Shown here: positions 40,562 through 49,792 of the stretch, one piece after another | How positions within the stretch are numbered: the first letter of the stretch is position 1 | Layout of the letters: the number at the start of each line of letters is the position of its first letter | NCBI RefSeq assembly: GCF_900129385.1 | Contig: NZ_FQVO01000009.1 | Coordinates: 62,001 to 126,000 of the forward strand | DNA length: 64,000 bases | DNA from: Chryseobacterium takakiae | GTDB lineage: Bacteria > Bacteroidota > Bacteroidia > Flavobacteriales > Weeksellaceae | Reading direction: 5' to 3' | The notes under the pieces: generated by a model | What the model was told of the DNA's origin: nothing | Database searches by the model: none | The model's input: the letters and a program-made list of their open reading frames with translations, nothing else | Position numbers and translations under genes: made by a program

Positions 40562-41791
40562 ATGTTCGACCTAGATCGTTGGCAGGAAATATTCAGTTCT
40601 ATTCGCAGTAATGTATTGCGGACGGTACTTTCAGGCTTTACTGTAGCTTTAGGACTATTCATTTTCATTGTCCTATTCGGAATAGGAACAGGTCTGCAGA
40701 ATGCCTTTACACAAGGTTTTGCCAGAGATGCCCAGAACCTGATTTCCATTGTAACTGGAAAAACTACGATTGCCTACAATGGTCTTCAGTCTGACAGACA
40801 AGTGACGATGAATAATGATGACTATGATTTTCTGGTTAATATCGACAAAGAAAAGGTAGGAAGTTCTACGCCCAGATATACCTCCAATTTATTGGTTAAA
40901 TACGGTAAAGAGAGCGGCAATTATCAGATTAACGGAGCTAAGCCTGAAGAAAAGATTATTGAAAACCGGAAAATCCTTGAAGGAAGATATCTTACACCAA
41001 CCGATCTGGAAAGAAAACAAAATGTAGCAGTAATCGGGAGGATGGTTCAGCGTGACCTTATTAAAAACGGAAGCCCTGTCGGGAAAGAGCTCAATATTAA
41101 CGGAACCATGTTTAAGGTGGTAGGTGTATTTTCAGACGACGGTGGTGACTGGGACGAAAGGCACATCACCGTTCCGATTACCACATTGCAGCAGATGAAA
41201 AAAGGCTCGGATACCGTGAGCATTAATTATATTGCTTATAATGAAAAATTAACACCTCAGGAAGCCATAAAATACGGTGATGAGTTAAAAGAAAGGTTAA
41301 AATCCAGAAAAAATGTAGCGCCCGACGATGAAAACGGAGTAAGGGTCTGGAACAATGCCCAGAATATGAACGATACCTTCGCATTTATGGCAGTACTCAC
41401 CGGAATTGTTGGTTTTATTGGACTTGGAACACTGGCTGCCGGGATTATCGGGATCAGCAACATTATGGTGTATATCGTAAAAGAAAGAACCAAGGAAATC
41501 GGGGTGCGGAAAGCCATTGGCGCGAAACCAAGAACCATTGTAGCGCTGATCGTTCAGGAAAGTGTTGTGATTACGGTAATCTCAGGATTAATTGGAGTTG
41601 GTCTCGGTGCACTGGCGCTCTATTTAATAGGAAATAATTTGGAAGAATATTTTATTAAAGATCCGAGTGTGGGATGGGGGCATATTTTTGCAGCATTCAT
41701 TGCCCTGGTTTTTTCAGGTTTGATTGCAGGATTTGTGCCGGCTTACAGAGCATCTAAAATCAAACCTATCGAAGCGCTGAGAACGGAATAA
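40562..41791 (+). CDS. ABC transporter permease (MacB/FtsX type), first
   Basis: A 409-residue permease with one N-terminal transmembrane helix (residues about 19-40, TVLSGFTVALGLFIFIVLFG), a large periplasmic MacB-PCD domain (about 60-275) and three C-terminal helices (about 280-305, 330-360 and 375-395). The cytoplasmic coupling motif VKERTKEIGVRKAIGAKPRT is clear, and the end RASKIKPIEALRTE is usual. It would form a dimer, probably with the paralogue encoded next. MacB-type pumps move peptides, drugs or lipoproteins by mechanotransmission; the substrate is not known. Confidence 0.9.
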   Translation: MFDLDRWQEIFSSIRSNVLRTVLSGFTVALGLFIFIVLFGIGTGLQNAFTQGFARDAQNLISIVTGKTTIAYNGLQSDRQVTMNNDDYDFLVNIDKEKVGSSTPRYTSNLLVKYGKESGNYQINGAKPEEKIIENRKILEGRYLTPTDLERKQNVAVIGRMVQRDLIKNGSPVGKELNINGTMFKVVGVFSDDGGDWDERHITVPITTLQQMKKGSDTVSINYIAYNEKLTPQEAIKYGDELKERLKSRKNVAPDDENGVRVWNNAQNMNDTFAFMAVLTGIVGFIGLGTLAAGIIGISNIMVYIVKERTKEIGVRKAIGAKPRTIVALIVQESVVITVISGLIGVGLGALALYLIGNNLEEYFIKDPSVGWGHIFAAFIALVFSGLIAGFVPAYRASKIKPIEALRTE

Positions 41792-41896
41792 AGAACATGA
41801 ATGTGGAATTTTACTTCGCAAATGAATTTAGTCTTAAAAGATTAAACATGTACTCGCAGAGACTGACCATTGACATTATAAAGATTGACCATTGAA

Positions 41897-43168
41897 ATGA
41901 ATATATTATTTAAAAAAGATACTTGGCAGGAAATTTATTATTCGCTCAGGAATAATAAGCTTCGGACCTTCCTTACCATGATTGGAGTGGGATGGGGTAT
42001 GTTTTTGTATGTAAGTCTGCTTGGTGCCGCCAAAGGAATGGAAAACGGTTTCGATAAATTGTTTTCAGGTTTTGCCACCAATTCTATTTTTCTGTGGGCG
42101 CAAAATACATCGATTCCTTATGAAGGTTTTCCTAAAGGAAGACAGATGCATCTTCATCTTTCCGATATTGATATGCTGAAAAGAAAAATTTCCGAAATTG
42201 ATTATATCTCACCACAGAACTCAAGAGGAAGCTTTACGGGAACTCCGGGAGAGTCCATGTCCAGAAACGGTAAAAGCGGAACGTATGCTTTAACAGGGGA
42301 TTATCCGGTAGGAAATAAGATCTCAGAAAAAAAACTCATCTTCGGACGGTACATCAACGATGCGGATGTTTCCGGAAATAAAAATGTGGCCGTTATCGGG
42401 GAAGAAATTTATAAAAACTTTTTTGATTCCAAAAAGAATGAAAATCCGCTTGGAAAGTCTATCAACATTAAAGGAATTTTTTTTAACGTCATCGGTGTTT
42501 TTAGAGTTAAAAAAGGTGGGGGATTTGAGAATGACCAGACGGTTTTTATTCCGCTTTCCACCTATACTAAAATGTATAATGCAGGAGATCAGATTGATAT
42601 GTTTGCTATTGTGAGTAAGCCTAATGCCAATGTGAATTCCGTTGAAGAAAACGTAAAGCTTGAATTAAAGACTAAAAACAAAGTTTCCCCGGACGACACC
42701 AACGCATTCGGAAGCTTTAACCTCGGCAAGGAATTTAAAAAATTAACAGGATTTCTTACAGGAATGCAGCTCCTTACCATTATTGTCGGCACTTTAACGA
42801 TTCTTGCGGGAGTAATTGCCATTTCCAATATCCTTTTGATTACGGTGAAAGAACGGACAAAAGAAATCGGGATCAGAAGGGCTTTGGGAGCTAAACCTTC
42901 GGAAGTAAGGAACCAGATTCTTCTTGAAAGTGTGGTGATAACGCTGTCGTCAGGACTTCTCGGTTTTATGTTCGGGATTTTTGTTCTCATGATTTTAAAT
43001 ATAGCAACGCAGGGGCAGGATTCGTTTCCGTTTTACAATCCTACGGTAAACTATGGAAATGTTTTCGCGGCCATGGCGGTTATGGTGATTTTAGGATTGA
43101 TCATCGGAATGATCCCGGCGCAGAGAGCGGTAAAAATCCGGCCTATTGAAGCATTAAGAACGGAGTAG
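41897..43168 (+). CDS. ABC transporter permease (MacB/FtsX type), second
   Basis: A 423-residue paralogue of the preceding permease. I start at ATG 41897 (MNILFKKDTWQEIYYSLRNN), not at the TTG four codons earlier. The layout is the same: one N-terminal helix, a periplasmic domain with FVKERTKEIG-type coupling (VKERTKEIGIRRALGAKPSE, about 320-339), three C-terminal helices and the ending RAVKIRPIEALRTE. The two permeases differ enough in their periplasmic domains to suggest a heterodimer. The gap before it (41792-41896) carries fragments of the AT-rich repeat. Confidence 0.9.
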   Translation: MNILFKKDTWQEIYYSLRNNKLRTFLTMIGVGWGMFLYVSLLGAAKGMENGFDKLFSGFATNSIFLWAQNTSIPYEGFPKGRQMHLHLSDIDMLKRKISEIDYISPQNSRGSFTGTPGESMSRNGKSGTYALTGDYPVGNKISEKKLIFGRYINDADVSGNKNVAVIGEEIYKNFFDSKKNENPLGKSINIKGIFFNVIGVFRVKKGGGFENDQTVFIPLSTYTKMYNAGDQIDMFAIVSKPNANVNSVEENVKLELKTKNKVSPDDTNAFGSFNLGKEFKKLTGFLTGMQLLTIIVGTLTILAGVIAISNILLITVKERTKEIGIRRALGAKPSEVRNQILLESVVITLSSGLLGFMFGIFVLMILNIATQGQDSFPFYNPTVNYGNVFAAMAVMVILGLIIGMIPAQRAVKIRPIEALRTE

Positions 43169-43210
43169 AAATTTTTTACCATTTAATTTTAAATAAAATA
43201 AACTAGACAT

Positions 43211-44407
43211 ATGAAAAAGAAATTCACTTGGAAAAAAGCCATCTATATTATTCTGGGGCTTTTATTTGCAGTGGCACTGTTCTCAGGAATCGGGTATCTT
43301 GTAAAATCCAATTCTAAAGAGAACGAAGCTTTCCTTACCCGCAAGCCTACCGTTCAGAATATGGAGGATAAAGTAATGGCGACAGGAAAAATCATTCCGA
43401 AGGAGGAAATCGAAATCAAACCAAACATAGCAGGGATTATTGATAAAATTTTAGTAGACGAAGGCGACAGGGTGGAAGCCGGGCAGCTGATTGCAACCGT
43501 ACGAATTGTCCCGAATATTGCGGAAGTAAACAACGCTCAGCAGAATGTGAATAATCAGCAGCTCCAGATCAGCAATGCCCGGATGAATGTTGAAAATATG
43601 CGCAAACAGTTTGAAATGCAGGAAAGGCTTTACAAACAGGGAGTTGCCTCCAAACAGGAATTCTTAAATGCACAACAGCAGCTGTACACTACACAACAGG
43701 CACTGAAAAATGCACAGCAGCAGCTTGTAACTGCACAGAAAACATTGCTGATTGCAAAAACGGGAGCTACTCCGGAGCTTCAGGGGCTTGCTACCACACA
43801 GATCCGTTCAAAAGCTGCCGGAACGGTTCTTGAAGTTCCTGTAAAAGTGGGAAGCCAGGTGATTGAAGCTAACTCTTTCAATGCCGGAACTACCATTTGT
43901 TCTATCGCTGATCTTAATTCATTAATTTTTCAGGGAGAAATTGACGAAGCACAGGCCGGAAAACTAAAACAGGGTATGGATATGAACATCGTTATCGGAG
44001 CCCTTCAGAATAAAACATTTCCGGGAAGATTAACGATGATTGCTCCAAAAGGGAAAGATAACAACGGAACGATCAAATTCCCGGTGGAAGGGGATGTTTT
44101 CAATCCAAATAACGAATACATCAGAGCAGGATTTTCTGCCAATGGTGAAATTGTTCTTACTTCAAAGAAAAATGCATTGCTTCTTGATGAATCTCTGATT
44201 CAATATGAAAAGAAAAACGGTAAAGATGTGCCTTTCGTTGAGGTAAAACAGAAAGATGGTAAGTTTAAAAAAGCATATGTAACATTGGGAGCAAGCGACG
44301 GAATCAATGTTGAAATCATGTCCGGAATTGATAAAAATGCGGATGTTAAAGTCTGGAATCCTTCCGATAAAGACAAAGAAGAATTAAAAGAAAAATCAAA
44401 AAAATAG
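43211..44407 (+). CDS. periplasmic adaptor protein (MacA/HlyD family)
   Basis: A 398-residue membrane-fusion protein that links the inner-membrane permeases to an outer-membrane channel. One N-terminal anchor helix (residues about 9-31) is followed by a lipoyl/barrel-sandwich half (GIIDKILVDEGDRVEAGQLI), a Gln/Asn-rich coiled-coil hairpin (about 95-195, VNNAQQNVNNQQLQISNARM) and the second lipoyl half SKAAGTVLEVPVKVGSQVIE. Beta-barrel and membrane-proximal domains follow. No TolC-like gene is beside it, so the outer channel must come from elsewhere. A terminator closes the operon. Confidence 0.9.
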   Translation: MKKKFTWKKAIYIILGLLFAVALFSGIGYLVKSNSKENEAFLTRKPTVQNMEDKVMATGKIIPKEEIEIKPNIAGIIDKILVDEGDRVEAGQLIATVRIVPNIAEVNNAQQNVNNQQLQISNARMNVENMRKQFEMQERLYKQGVASKQEFLNAQQQLYTTQQALKNAQQQLVTAQKTLLIAKTGATPELQGLATTQIRSKAAGTVLEVPVKVGSQVIEANSFNAGTTICSIADLNSLIFQGEIDEAQAGKLKQGMDMNIVIGALQNKTFPGRLTMIAPKGKDNNGTIKFPVEGDVFNPNNEYIRAGFSANGEIVLTSKKNALLLDESLIQYEKKNGKDVPFVEVKQKDGKFKKAYVTLGASDGINVEIMSGIDKNADVKVWNPSDKDKEELKEKSKK

Positions 44408-44432
44408 TAAACTGACACTATACATCAGATGT

Positions 44433-44466
44433 AATCCTGGGAAAATTAATTTCTCAGGATTTTTTT
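44433..44466 (+). terminator. terminator of the exporter operon
   Basis: AATCCTG pairs with CAGGATT around an AT-rich loop and is followed by seven T residues. Confidence 0.75.
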
Positions 44467-44516
44467 GTTTAATTCATGTCTTGGTATTCTGTGTTTAAAT
44501 TTTAGATATAGTAATT

Positions 44517-44560
44517 ATTAATGCAATTTTGTTGCATTAATGAATTTATTTTTATCTTTG
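44517..44560 (+). promoter_or_regulatory. palindromic operator candidate overlapping a promoter
   Basis: A perfect 10-bp inverted repeat ATTAATGCAA-TTTTG-TTGCATTAAT (44517-44541) is followed by TATCTTTG (44553-44560), a perfect -7 box. The palindrome therefore covers about positions -49 to -25 and the -33 element. This is the layout of a repressor site for the oxidoreductase gene. Confidence 0.6.
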
Positions 44561-44611
44561 CTGAATAATAACGGTTCGCTACTTGTAGTAACTATCAAGA
44601 AATAAATACTT

Positions 44612-45511
44612 ATGGAAAATAACTTTGACGTAATCATAATAGGGGGAAGCTATGCAGGATTATCCGCAGGAATGTCTCTGGGAAGATCATTAAGAAAAGT
44701 TTTAATCATCGACAGCGGAAAACCGTGCAACCAACAGACTCCCTATTCGCATAACTTTCTCACGCAGGACGGTAAAACGCCAAAAGAAATCTCAGAAATA
44801 GCAAAAGATCAGGTTTCAAAATACGAAACAGTACACTTTCAGGAAGGTAAAGTAATGAAAACCTTTAAAAATTCCGGCAGTTTTGAAGTGGAAACCGATA
44901 ACGGCGAAAAATTTTCCGCTAAAAAAATAATTCTGGCCTCCGGGGTGAAAGACCAGATTCCCGATATTGAAGGATTTGCAGAATGCTGGGGAATTTCAGT
45001 CATCCATTGTCCTTATTGCCACGGCTACGAAGTGAAAGATAAGAAAACAGGAATTCTTTCCAACGGCGATTTGGCTTTTGAATTTTCAAAACTGGTTTTT
45101 AACTTGTCTAAAGATCTCACATTATTTACCAACGGAGAATCCACACTGGATGAGGAACAGAGTGAAAAATTCAATCAAAATAAAATCAATATTGTTGAAG
45201 ACGAAATAAAAGAAATCGTTCATGAGAAAGGCCAGATTCAGAAAGTTATATTGGAAGACGGCAGTGAAAAGGAGCTGGAAGCGTTATATGCAAAAATACC
45301 TTTTGAGCAGAATATCGATACCGGAGATCTTCAGCTTGAACTTACCGAGCATGGCTTTATTAAAATAGACCATTTCCATAAAACAAGTACAGAAGGGGTT
45401 TTCGCCTGTGGAGATAATACCACCATGATGAGGTCGGTAGCCAATGCAGTTGCACAGGGAAACTTTACCGGAGCCATTATCAACAAAGAATTGTCAGACG
45501 AAGGATTTTAA
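44612..45511 (+). CDS. thioredoxin reductase-like FAD-dependent oxidoreductase
   Basis: A 299-residue protein of the thioredoxin reductase fold. The FAD-binding motif is VIIIGGSYAGLSAGMSLGRS (residues about 8-27), the redox pair is Cys133 and Cys136 in IHCPYCHGYEV, and the second FAD motif GVFACGDNT lies near 264-272. The NAD(P)H motif, usually GGGDSA, reads SNGDLAFEF at about 149-157, so donor binding may be altered. It is not a typical TrxB because TrxB has CATC and usually a longer chain. Its promoter carries a palindrome, so it is likely induced by a specific signal, perhaps redox. It could act on a dedicated partner that is not in the window. Confidence 0.8.
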   Translation: MENNFDVIIIGGSYAGLSAGMSLGRSLRKVLIIDSGKPCNQQTPYSHNFLTQDGKTPKEISEIAKDQVSKYETVHFQEGKVMKTFKNSGSFEVETDNGEKFSAKKIILASGVKDQIPDIEGFAECWGISVIHCPYCHGYEVKDKKTGILSNGDLAFEFSKLVFNLSKDLTLFTNGESTLDEEQSEKFNQNKINIVEDEIKEIVHEKGQIQKVILEDGSEKELEALYAKIPFEQNIDTGDLQLELTEHGFIKIDHFHKTSTEGVFACGDNTTMMRSVANAVAQGNFTGAIINKELSDEGF

Positions 45512-45681
45512 ATTTTTTGATTCTCCCGAATTTTGATGAAGTCTTCTCTATTTAAAAAATTGATGGCAATCATTGGAAAGCACTGTCGGAATATCATTAA
45601 AGAACTAATGTTCTGGATGTATTGTTAATGATAAGGCCAAAAATCATATCGATATATACCCAAATCTCGGTGGAAATTTCG

Positions 45682-45689
45682 TAATTTTG
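45682..45689 (+). promoter_or_regulatory. glyA promoter box TAATTTTG
   Basis: TAnnTTTG match 30 bases before the glyA ATG. Confidence 0.5.
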
Positions 45690-45719
45690 GGGTGAAAAAT
45701 TTCAAAAACTAAAAGTAAA

Positions 45720-46985
45720 ATGGATATTATTTTCGACCTGATTGAAAAAGAAAGACAAAGACAAACTCACGGAATTGAAATGATTGCATCAGAGAACTTT
45801 GTTTCTGATAATGTGATGAAAGCTGTGGGAAGTGTGCTTACCAATAAATATGCCGAAGGATATCCCGGAAAAAGATATTACGGAGGTTGTGAAGTAGTAG
45901 ATGAGGTTGAAACGTTGGCTATTGAAAGGGCAAAACAGCTTTTCGGAGTTGATTATGTAAATGTTCAGCCACATTCCGGTTCTCAGGCCAATGCTGCCAT
46001 TTATCTTGCCGTTTTAAAGCCGGGCGATAAAATTATGGGAATGGATCTTTCTATGGGAGGTCACCTTACTCATGGTTCTTCGGTTAATTTTTCAGGAATT
46101 CAGTATGAGGTGGTTTCTTACGGCGTGCAGCAGGAGACTGGTCTTATCGATTATGATCAGATGAGAGAAGTTGCACTGAGAGAAAAGCCTAAAATGCTTA
46201 TTGCAGGTTTTTCAGCATATTCCCGTGATCTTGATTATGCCAAATTCAGAGAAGTAGCAGACGAAATCGGCGCGACACTTTGGGCAGATATTGCACATCC
46301 TGCCGGTTTAGTAGCCAAAGGATTGTTGAATTCACCATTTGAGCACTGTCATGTTGTAACGACAACTACCCATAAAACATTGAGGGGTCCGAGAGGAGGA
46401 ATGATCATGATGGGAAAAGATTTTGAAAATACATATGGCCACAAAACGCCGAAAGGAGAAATCAAGATGATGAGCCAGGTGTTGGACGGAGCTGTTTTCC
46501 CGGGTATTCAGGGAGGTCCGCTTGAACATGTGATTGCAGGAAAGGCAGTTGCTTTCGGGGAAGCTTTGGATGTACAGTTTGAAACCTATGCAAAACAGGT
46601 TAAATCCAATGCTCAGGCATTAGCAAAAGCAATGACAGACAGAGGTTTTGATATTGTAAGCGGAGGGACGGATAATCACCTGATGCTTGTGGATCTTAGA
46701 AATAAAGGGGTAAACGGTAAAGAAACTGAAAAAGCTCTGGTTCTTGCCGATATTACCTGCAACAAGAACATGGTTCCTTTTGATGACAAATCACCATTTA
46801 CAACTTCAGGAATCAGATTGGGTACTGCGGCAATCACTACGAGAGGATTGAAAGAAAATGATATGGATACCATTGCAGGATTAATTTCCGAAGTAGTAGA
46901 TAATATTAAAAATGAAGAAGTACTTACTTCCGTAAGAAAAAAAGTGAATGAATTAATGGAAGGAAAAGCTTTATTTAACTATTAA
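45720..46985 (+). CDS. glyA: serine hydroxymethyltransferase
   Basis: GlyA interconverts serine and glycine with tetrahydrofolate, supplying one-carbon units. The 421-residue sequence shows [35 protein letters not shown] (residues about 42-56), [13 protein letters not shown] (about 80-92) and the PLP Lys in [16 protein letters not shown] (about 214-229). The C-terminal [14 protein letters not shown] is conserved. It ends in a strong hairpin terminator whose T run lies directly before the recX start. Cytoplasmic, dimeric or tetrameric. Confidence 0.96.
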   Translation: MDIIFDLIEKERQRQTHGIEMIASENFVSDNVMKAVGSVLTNKYAEGYPGKRYYGGCEVVDEVETLAIERAKQLFGVDYVNVQPHSGSQANAAIYLAVLKPGDKIMGMDLSMGGHLTHGSSVNFSGIQYEVVSYGVQQETGLIDYDQMREVALREKPKMLIAGFSAYSRDLDYAKFREVADEIGATLWADIAHPAGLVAKGLLNSPFEHCHVVTTTTHKTLRGPRGGMIMMGKDFENTYGHKTPKGEIKMMSQVLDGAVFPGIQGGPLEHVIAGKAVAFGEALDVQFETYAKQVKSNAQALAKAMTDRGFDIVSGGTDNHLMLVDLRNKGVNGKETEKALVLADITCNKNMVPFDDKSPFTTSGIRLGTAAITTRGLKENDMDTIAGLISEVVDNIKNEEVLTSVRKKVNELMEGKALFNY

Positions 46986-47007
46986 TTAACATCAAAATAA
47001 AATATAA

Positions 47008-47034
47008 AGAATGGGCATCTGCTCATTCTTTTTT
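47008..47034 (+). terminator. glyA terminator abutting recX
   Basis: AGAATGGGCA and TGCTCATTCT pair (one G-U) around a short loop and are followed by six T residues, ending 8 bases before the recX ATG. Confidence 0.75.
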
Positions 47035-47041
47035 ATGGAAT

Positions 47042-47500
47042 ATGGAAAAGAAATCGTTCACTTTTGATGAGATAAAACAAAAGCTGGTAAACTATTGTGT
47101 GTACCAGGATCGCTGTCACTATGAAGTTGAACAAAAAATGAAAGAATTTCTTCTTATTGACGAAGCGAAGGAGGAAATCATGCTTTATCTTTTGCAGGAA
47201 AATTATTTAAATGAAGAACGGTTTACACGAAGCTATATTCGGGGTAAATTTTATATTAAACACTGGGGAAAAACGAAAATTAAAATTCACCTGAAACAAA
47301 AGCAGATTCCCGAGAAATTAATTAATGCATGCTTTGATGAAATTGATGAAAATGATTATGAGAAAACCATCCGCAAAATCTATGATGATTACTATTCAAA
47401 GCAAAAAGGGCTTAAAGAATACCAGCGCAAATCCAAAACCATAAAATATTTAATGAGCAGGGGATTTGAATATGAAAAAATAAATGGTATTTTTGAATAA
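47042..47500 (+). CDS. recX: regulatory protein RecX
   Basis: A 152-residue RecX protein, which limits RecA filament growth in recombination and the SOS response. It has the three-helix repeats of the family: CVYQDRCHYEVEQKMKEFLL (residues about 15-34), LLQENYLNEERFTRSYIRGK (about 50-69), and a middle HWGKTKIKIHLKQKQIP. It has no partner recA near. The ATG stands 8 bases after the T run of the glyA terminator, so there is no room for a promoter or normal leader; expression would need read-through from glyA or a promoter inside it. Confidence 0.88.
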   Translation: MEKKSFTFDEIKQKLVNYCVYQDRCHYEVEQKMKEFLLIDEAKEEIMLYLLQENYLNEERFTRSYIRGKFYIKHWGKTKIKIHLKQKQIPEKLINACFDEIDENDYEKTIRKIYDDYYSKQKGLKEYQRKSKTIKYLMSRGFEYEKINGIFE

Positions 47501-47747
47501 AATAAAAACACATTAATAAGATTTTACATACACTGATGATTAATAATTTACTTCAAAAAAACACTTTGATTCACTGCAGATTTCAGTAATTGTTGAAGCT
47601 ATTACAAGGAAAGATCAAAATGTGGTATATTTTTTGCCCCGGTTGTTTCTTCAATTGCGGAATATCCTGATAAGTAATTTCCGGTTACAATACCATCTCT
47701 AAATTAAATTTAATTTTTAAATACTGATAATAGATGAAATTTTATTT
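47501..47747. other. gap before the capsule operon
   Basis: No gene is credible here. The sequence is AT-rich and carries no strong hairpin. It ends at the TAAATTTG box that probably starts the capsule operon. Confidence 0.4.
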
Positions 47748-47755
47748 TAAATTTG
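47748..47755 (+). promoter_or_regulatory. capsule operon promoter box TAAATTTG
   Basis: TAnnTTTG match 68 bases before the CapD-like start. Confidence 0.5.
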
Positions 47756-47822
47756 CATCAATACTTTCGAATGTGAAGGTTTATACTATACATTTTTATA
47801 CACATGAATATTATTAAAGACA

Positions 47823-49751
47823 ATGTACAACTCTTTTAGAAAGAAAATGTTCGGAGGAGATAATGTTGTCAATCTCTCGGATGTAAGATACCTGCCTAGG
47901 TGGATAATTCTTGTAATAGATATTATCATATTGATAATATCACTGTTTTTATCTACATATATTATAGAGAAAATTACGAGATCTGAATTTATTTATCATA
48001 ACGATAAGATTATAATATTTGCAGGAGTGATATTTTCGAATGTCATGTTTATGTATATTTTTAAAACATATGCAGGTATTATAAGACATTCTACTTTTAT
48101 AGATCTTTTTAAACTCCTCATTTCATGCTTCTGCACTTTGTTTTTAGTAGGAAGTGCCAATATCATTTGTGAGTGGGTTACAGGAAAAGAGTTTATTATT
48201 AATCCTTTTCTTATTCTGTATTTCATAATTTCCTTTATGGGACTTTTTCTGTTCAGGCTTTATGTGAAAGAGTTTTTTCATATAGTGAGAGAATATAGAA
48301 GAAGCACATTGAAAAAAAGAATTCTTGTATTGGGGATTGATGAGCAATCTATTGCCATAGCAAGGGCAATTCTGGATAATCCGAGCCTTCCCTATCACGT
48401 AGTAGGATTTCTCACGCAGCGTACAGACTCTAAAAGAGCATACTTATTGGGAAAGCCTATTTTTGCAAAAGAAAAAATAGAAGAAAACGCAAAAGAAGAA
48501 CTTCTCATTGACGGGGTAATCATCATTAAAGAAATGATGTCTAAAGATGAAATGAATTCATGGGTAAATTTATTTCTTGAAAAAGATCTCAATATATTTA
48601 AAGCACCATCGGTACAAAAACTACGCGACAGTGATTTTGCGGGCTCCATTCGTAATCTTCAGATTGAAGATCTTCTGAACAGGAAACCTATTAAAATTGA
48701 AAATGAAGAAATCAAGAGAAGGCATTTTAATAAGAATATCCTTGTAACAGGCGGTGCAGGCTCAATAGGAAGTGAAATTGTGCGCCAGGTTGCACAGTTT
48801 AATCCTTCACTGATTGTAGTTCTGGATCAGGCAGAAACCCCTTTGTACGATATTGAATTGGAAATGAAAGAAAAGTTTCCTCATGTCAGATTCAAATTTG
48901 TATTGGCGGATGTCTCTAATAGGCACAGAATAGAACCCTTGTTCCAGGCGTATAACTTTTCTATGGTATACCATGCAGCGGCCTATAAACACGTTCCGCT
49001 GGTGGAGGAAAATCCTCACGAAGGAATCCTGGTAAATGTACTCGGATCCAAAATTATAGCAACACTCTCCAGCAAGTATAAAGTAAACCGATTTGTCATG
49101 ATTTCTACAGATAAGGCGGTTAACCCTACCAACGTAATGGGCGCATCAAAGAGAGCTGCTGAATTATTTGTGCAGTCATTGCAGAATGTAGAAGGAAATA
49201 CTACGAAATTTATTACTACGAGATTCGGAAATGTTTTGGGTTCAAACGGGTCGGTAATTCCTCATTTCAAAAGACAGATTGAAGCCGGAGGACCTGTTAC
49301 GATTACTCACCCGGATATTGTAAGATATTTTATGACTATTCCAGAAGCCTGCGAACTGGTATTGCAGGCCGGAACGATGGGACAGGGAGGAGAAATATTT
49401 GTTTTTGATATGGGGGAGCCGGTTAAAATATTGGATCTGGCAAGAAGAATGATTAAGCTTTCCGGATTTGAACCGAACATTGATATTAAAATTATTTATA
49501 CTGGCTTAAGGCCGGGAGAAAAATTGTATGAGGAACTTTTGAGCGATGATGCCAAAACATTACCGACTCACAATGAAAAAATTATGATTTCTAAAGATCC
49601 CACGATGGAATTTCTGGAAATTGAAACACTTGTAAATTCTATTACCAAAGCATCCTTAAGAATGGATAAAGTTGAAGTGGTAAAGCTTCTGAAGATAATT
49701 GTTCCGGAATTCAGAAGTAATAATTCAATATATGAAGTACTGGATAAATAG
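47823..49751 (+). CDS. CapD/WbpM-like UDP-sugar 4,6-dehydratase, membrane-bound
   Basis: A 642-residue protein with four N-terminal transmembrane helices (about residues 28-130), a CoA-binding-like middle domain (about 160-270) and a C-terminal extended SDR domain. The NAD motif is VTGGAGSIGSEIV (about 309-321). The catalytic region reads FVMISTDKAVNPTNVMGASKRA, with the Met-x3-Lys pair that long dehydratases such as WbpM and FlaA1 use in place of Tyr-x3-Lys. It likely turns UDP-GlcNAc into a 4-keto-6-deoxy sugar at the inner membrane. It opens the polysaccharide operon. Confidence 0.9.
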   Translation: MYNSFRKKMFGGDNVVNLSDVRYLPRWIILVIDIIILIISLFLSTYIIEKITRSEFIYHNDKIIIFAGVIFSNVMFMYIFKTYAGIIRHSTFIDLFKLLISCFCTLFLVGSANIICEWVTGKEFIINPFLILYFIISFMGLFLFRLYVKEFFHIVREYRRSTLKKRILVLGIDEQSIAIARAILDNPSLPYHVVGFLTQRTDSKRAYLLGKPIFAKEKIEENAKEELLIDGVIIIKEMMSKDEMNSWVNLFLEKDLNIFKAPSVQKLRDSDFAGSIRNLQIEDLLNRKPIKIENEEIKRRHFNKNILVTGGAGSIGSEIVRQVAQFNPSLIVVLDQAETPLYDIELEMKEKFPHVRFKFVLADVSNRHRIEPLFQAYNFSMVYHAAAYKHVPLVEENPHEGILVNVLGSKIIATLSSKYKVNRFVMISTDKAVNPTNVMGASKRAAELFVQSLQNVEGNTTKFITTRFGNVLGSNGSVIPHFKRQIEAGGPVTITHPDIVRYFMTIPEACELVLQAGTMGQGGEIFVFDMGEPVKILDLARRMIKLSGFEPNIDIKIIYTGLRPGEKLYEELLSDDAKTLPTHNEKIMISKDPTMEFLEIETLVNSITKASLRMDKVEVVKLLKIIVPEFRSNNSIYEVLDK

Positions 49752-49766
49752 AATAATTTAAATGTA

Positions 49767-49774
49767 TATATTTG
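49767..49774 (+). promoter_or_regulatory. internal promoter box TATATTTG
   Basis: TAnnTTTG match 19 bases before the Wza-like start codon; it may give a second start in the operon. Confidence 0.4.
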
Positions 49775-49792
49775 TACAATTTTTAAAAAACG

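Noticed and set aside
41885..41896. TTG as the start of the second exporter permease
   Set aside because: ATG 41897 gives the usual MNxLFKxDTWQEI opening; the upstream part belongs to repeat sequence.
45535..45629. 30-codon frame before glyA
   Set aside because: Too short, no recognisable motif, and no sign of a ribosome site or conservation.
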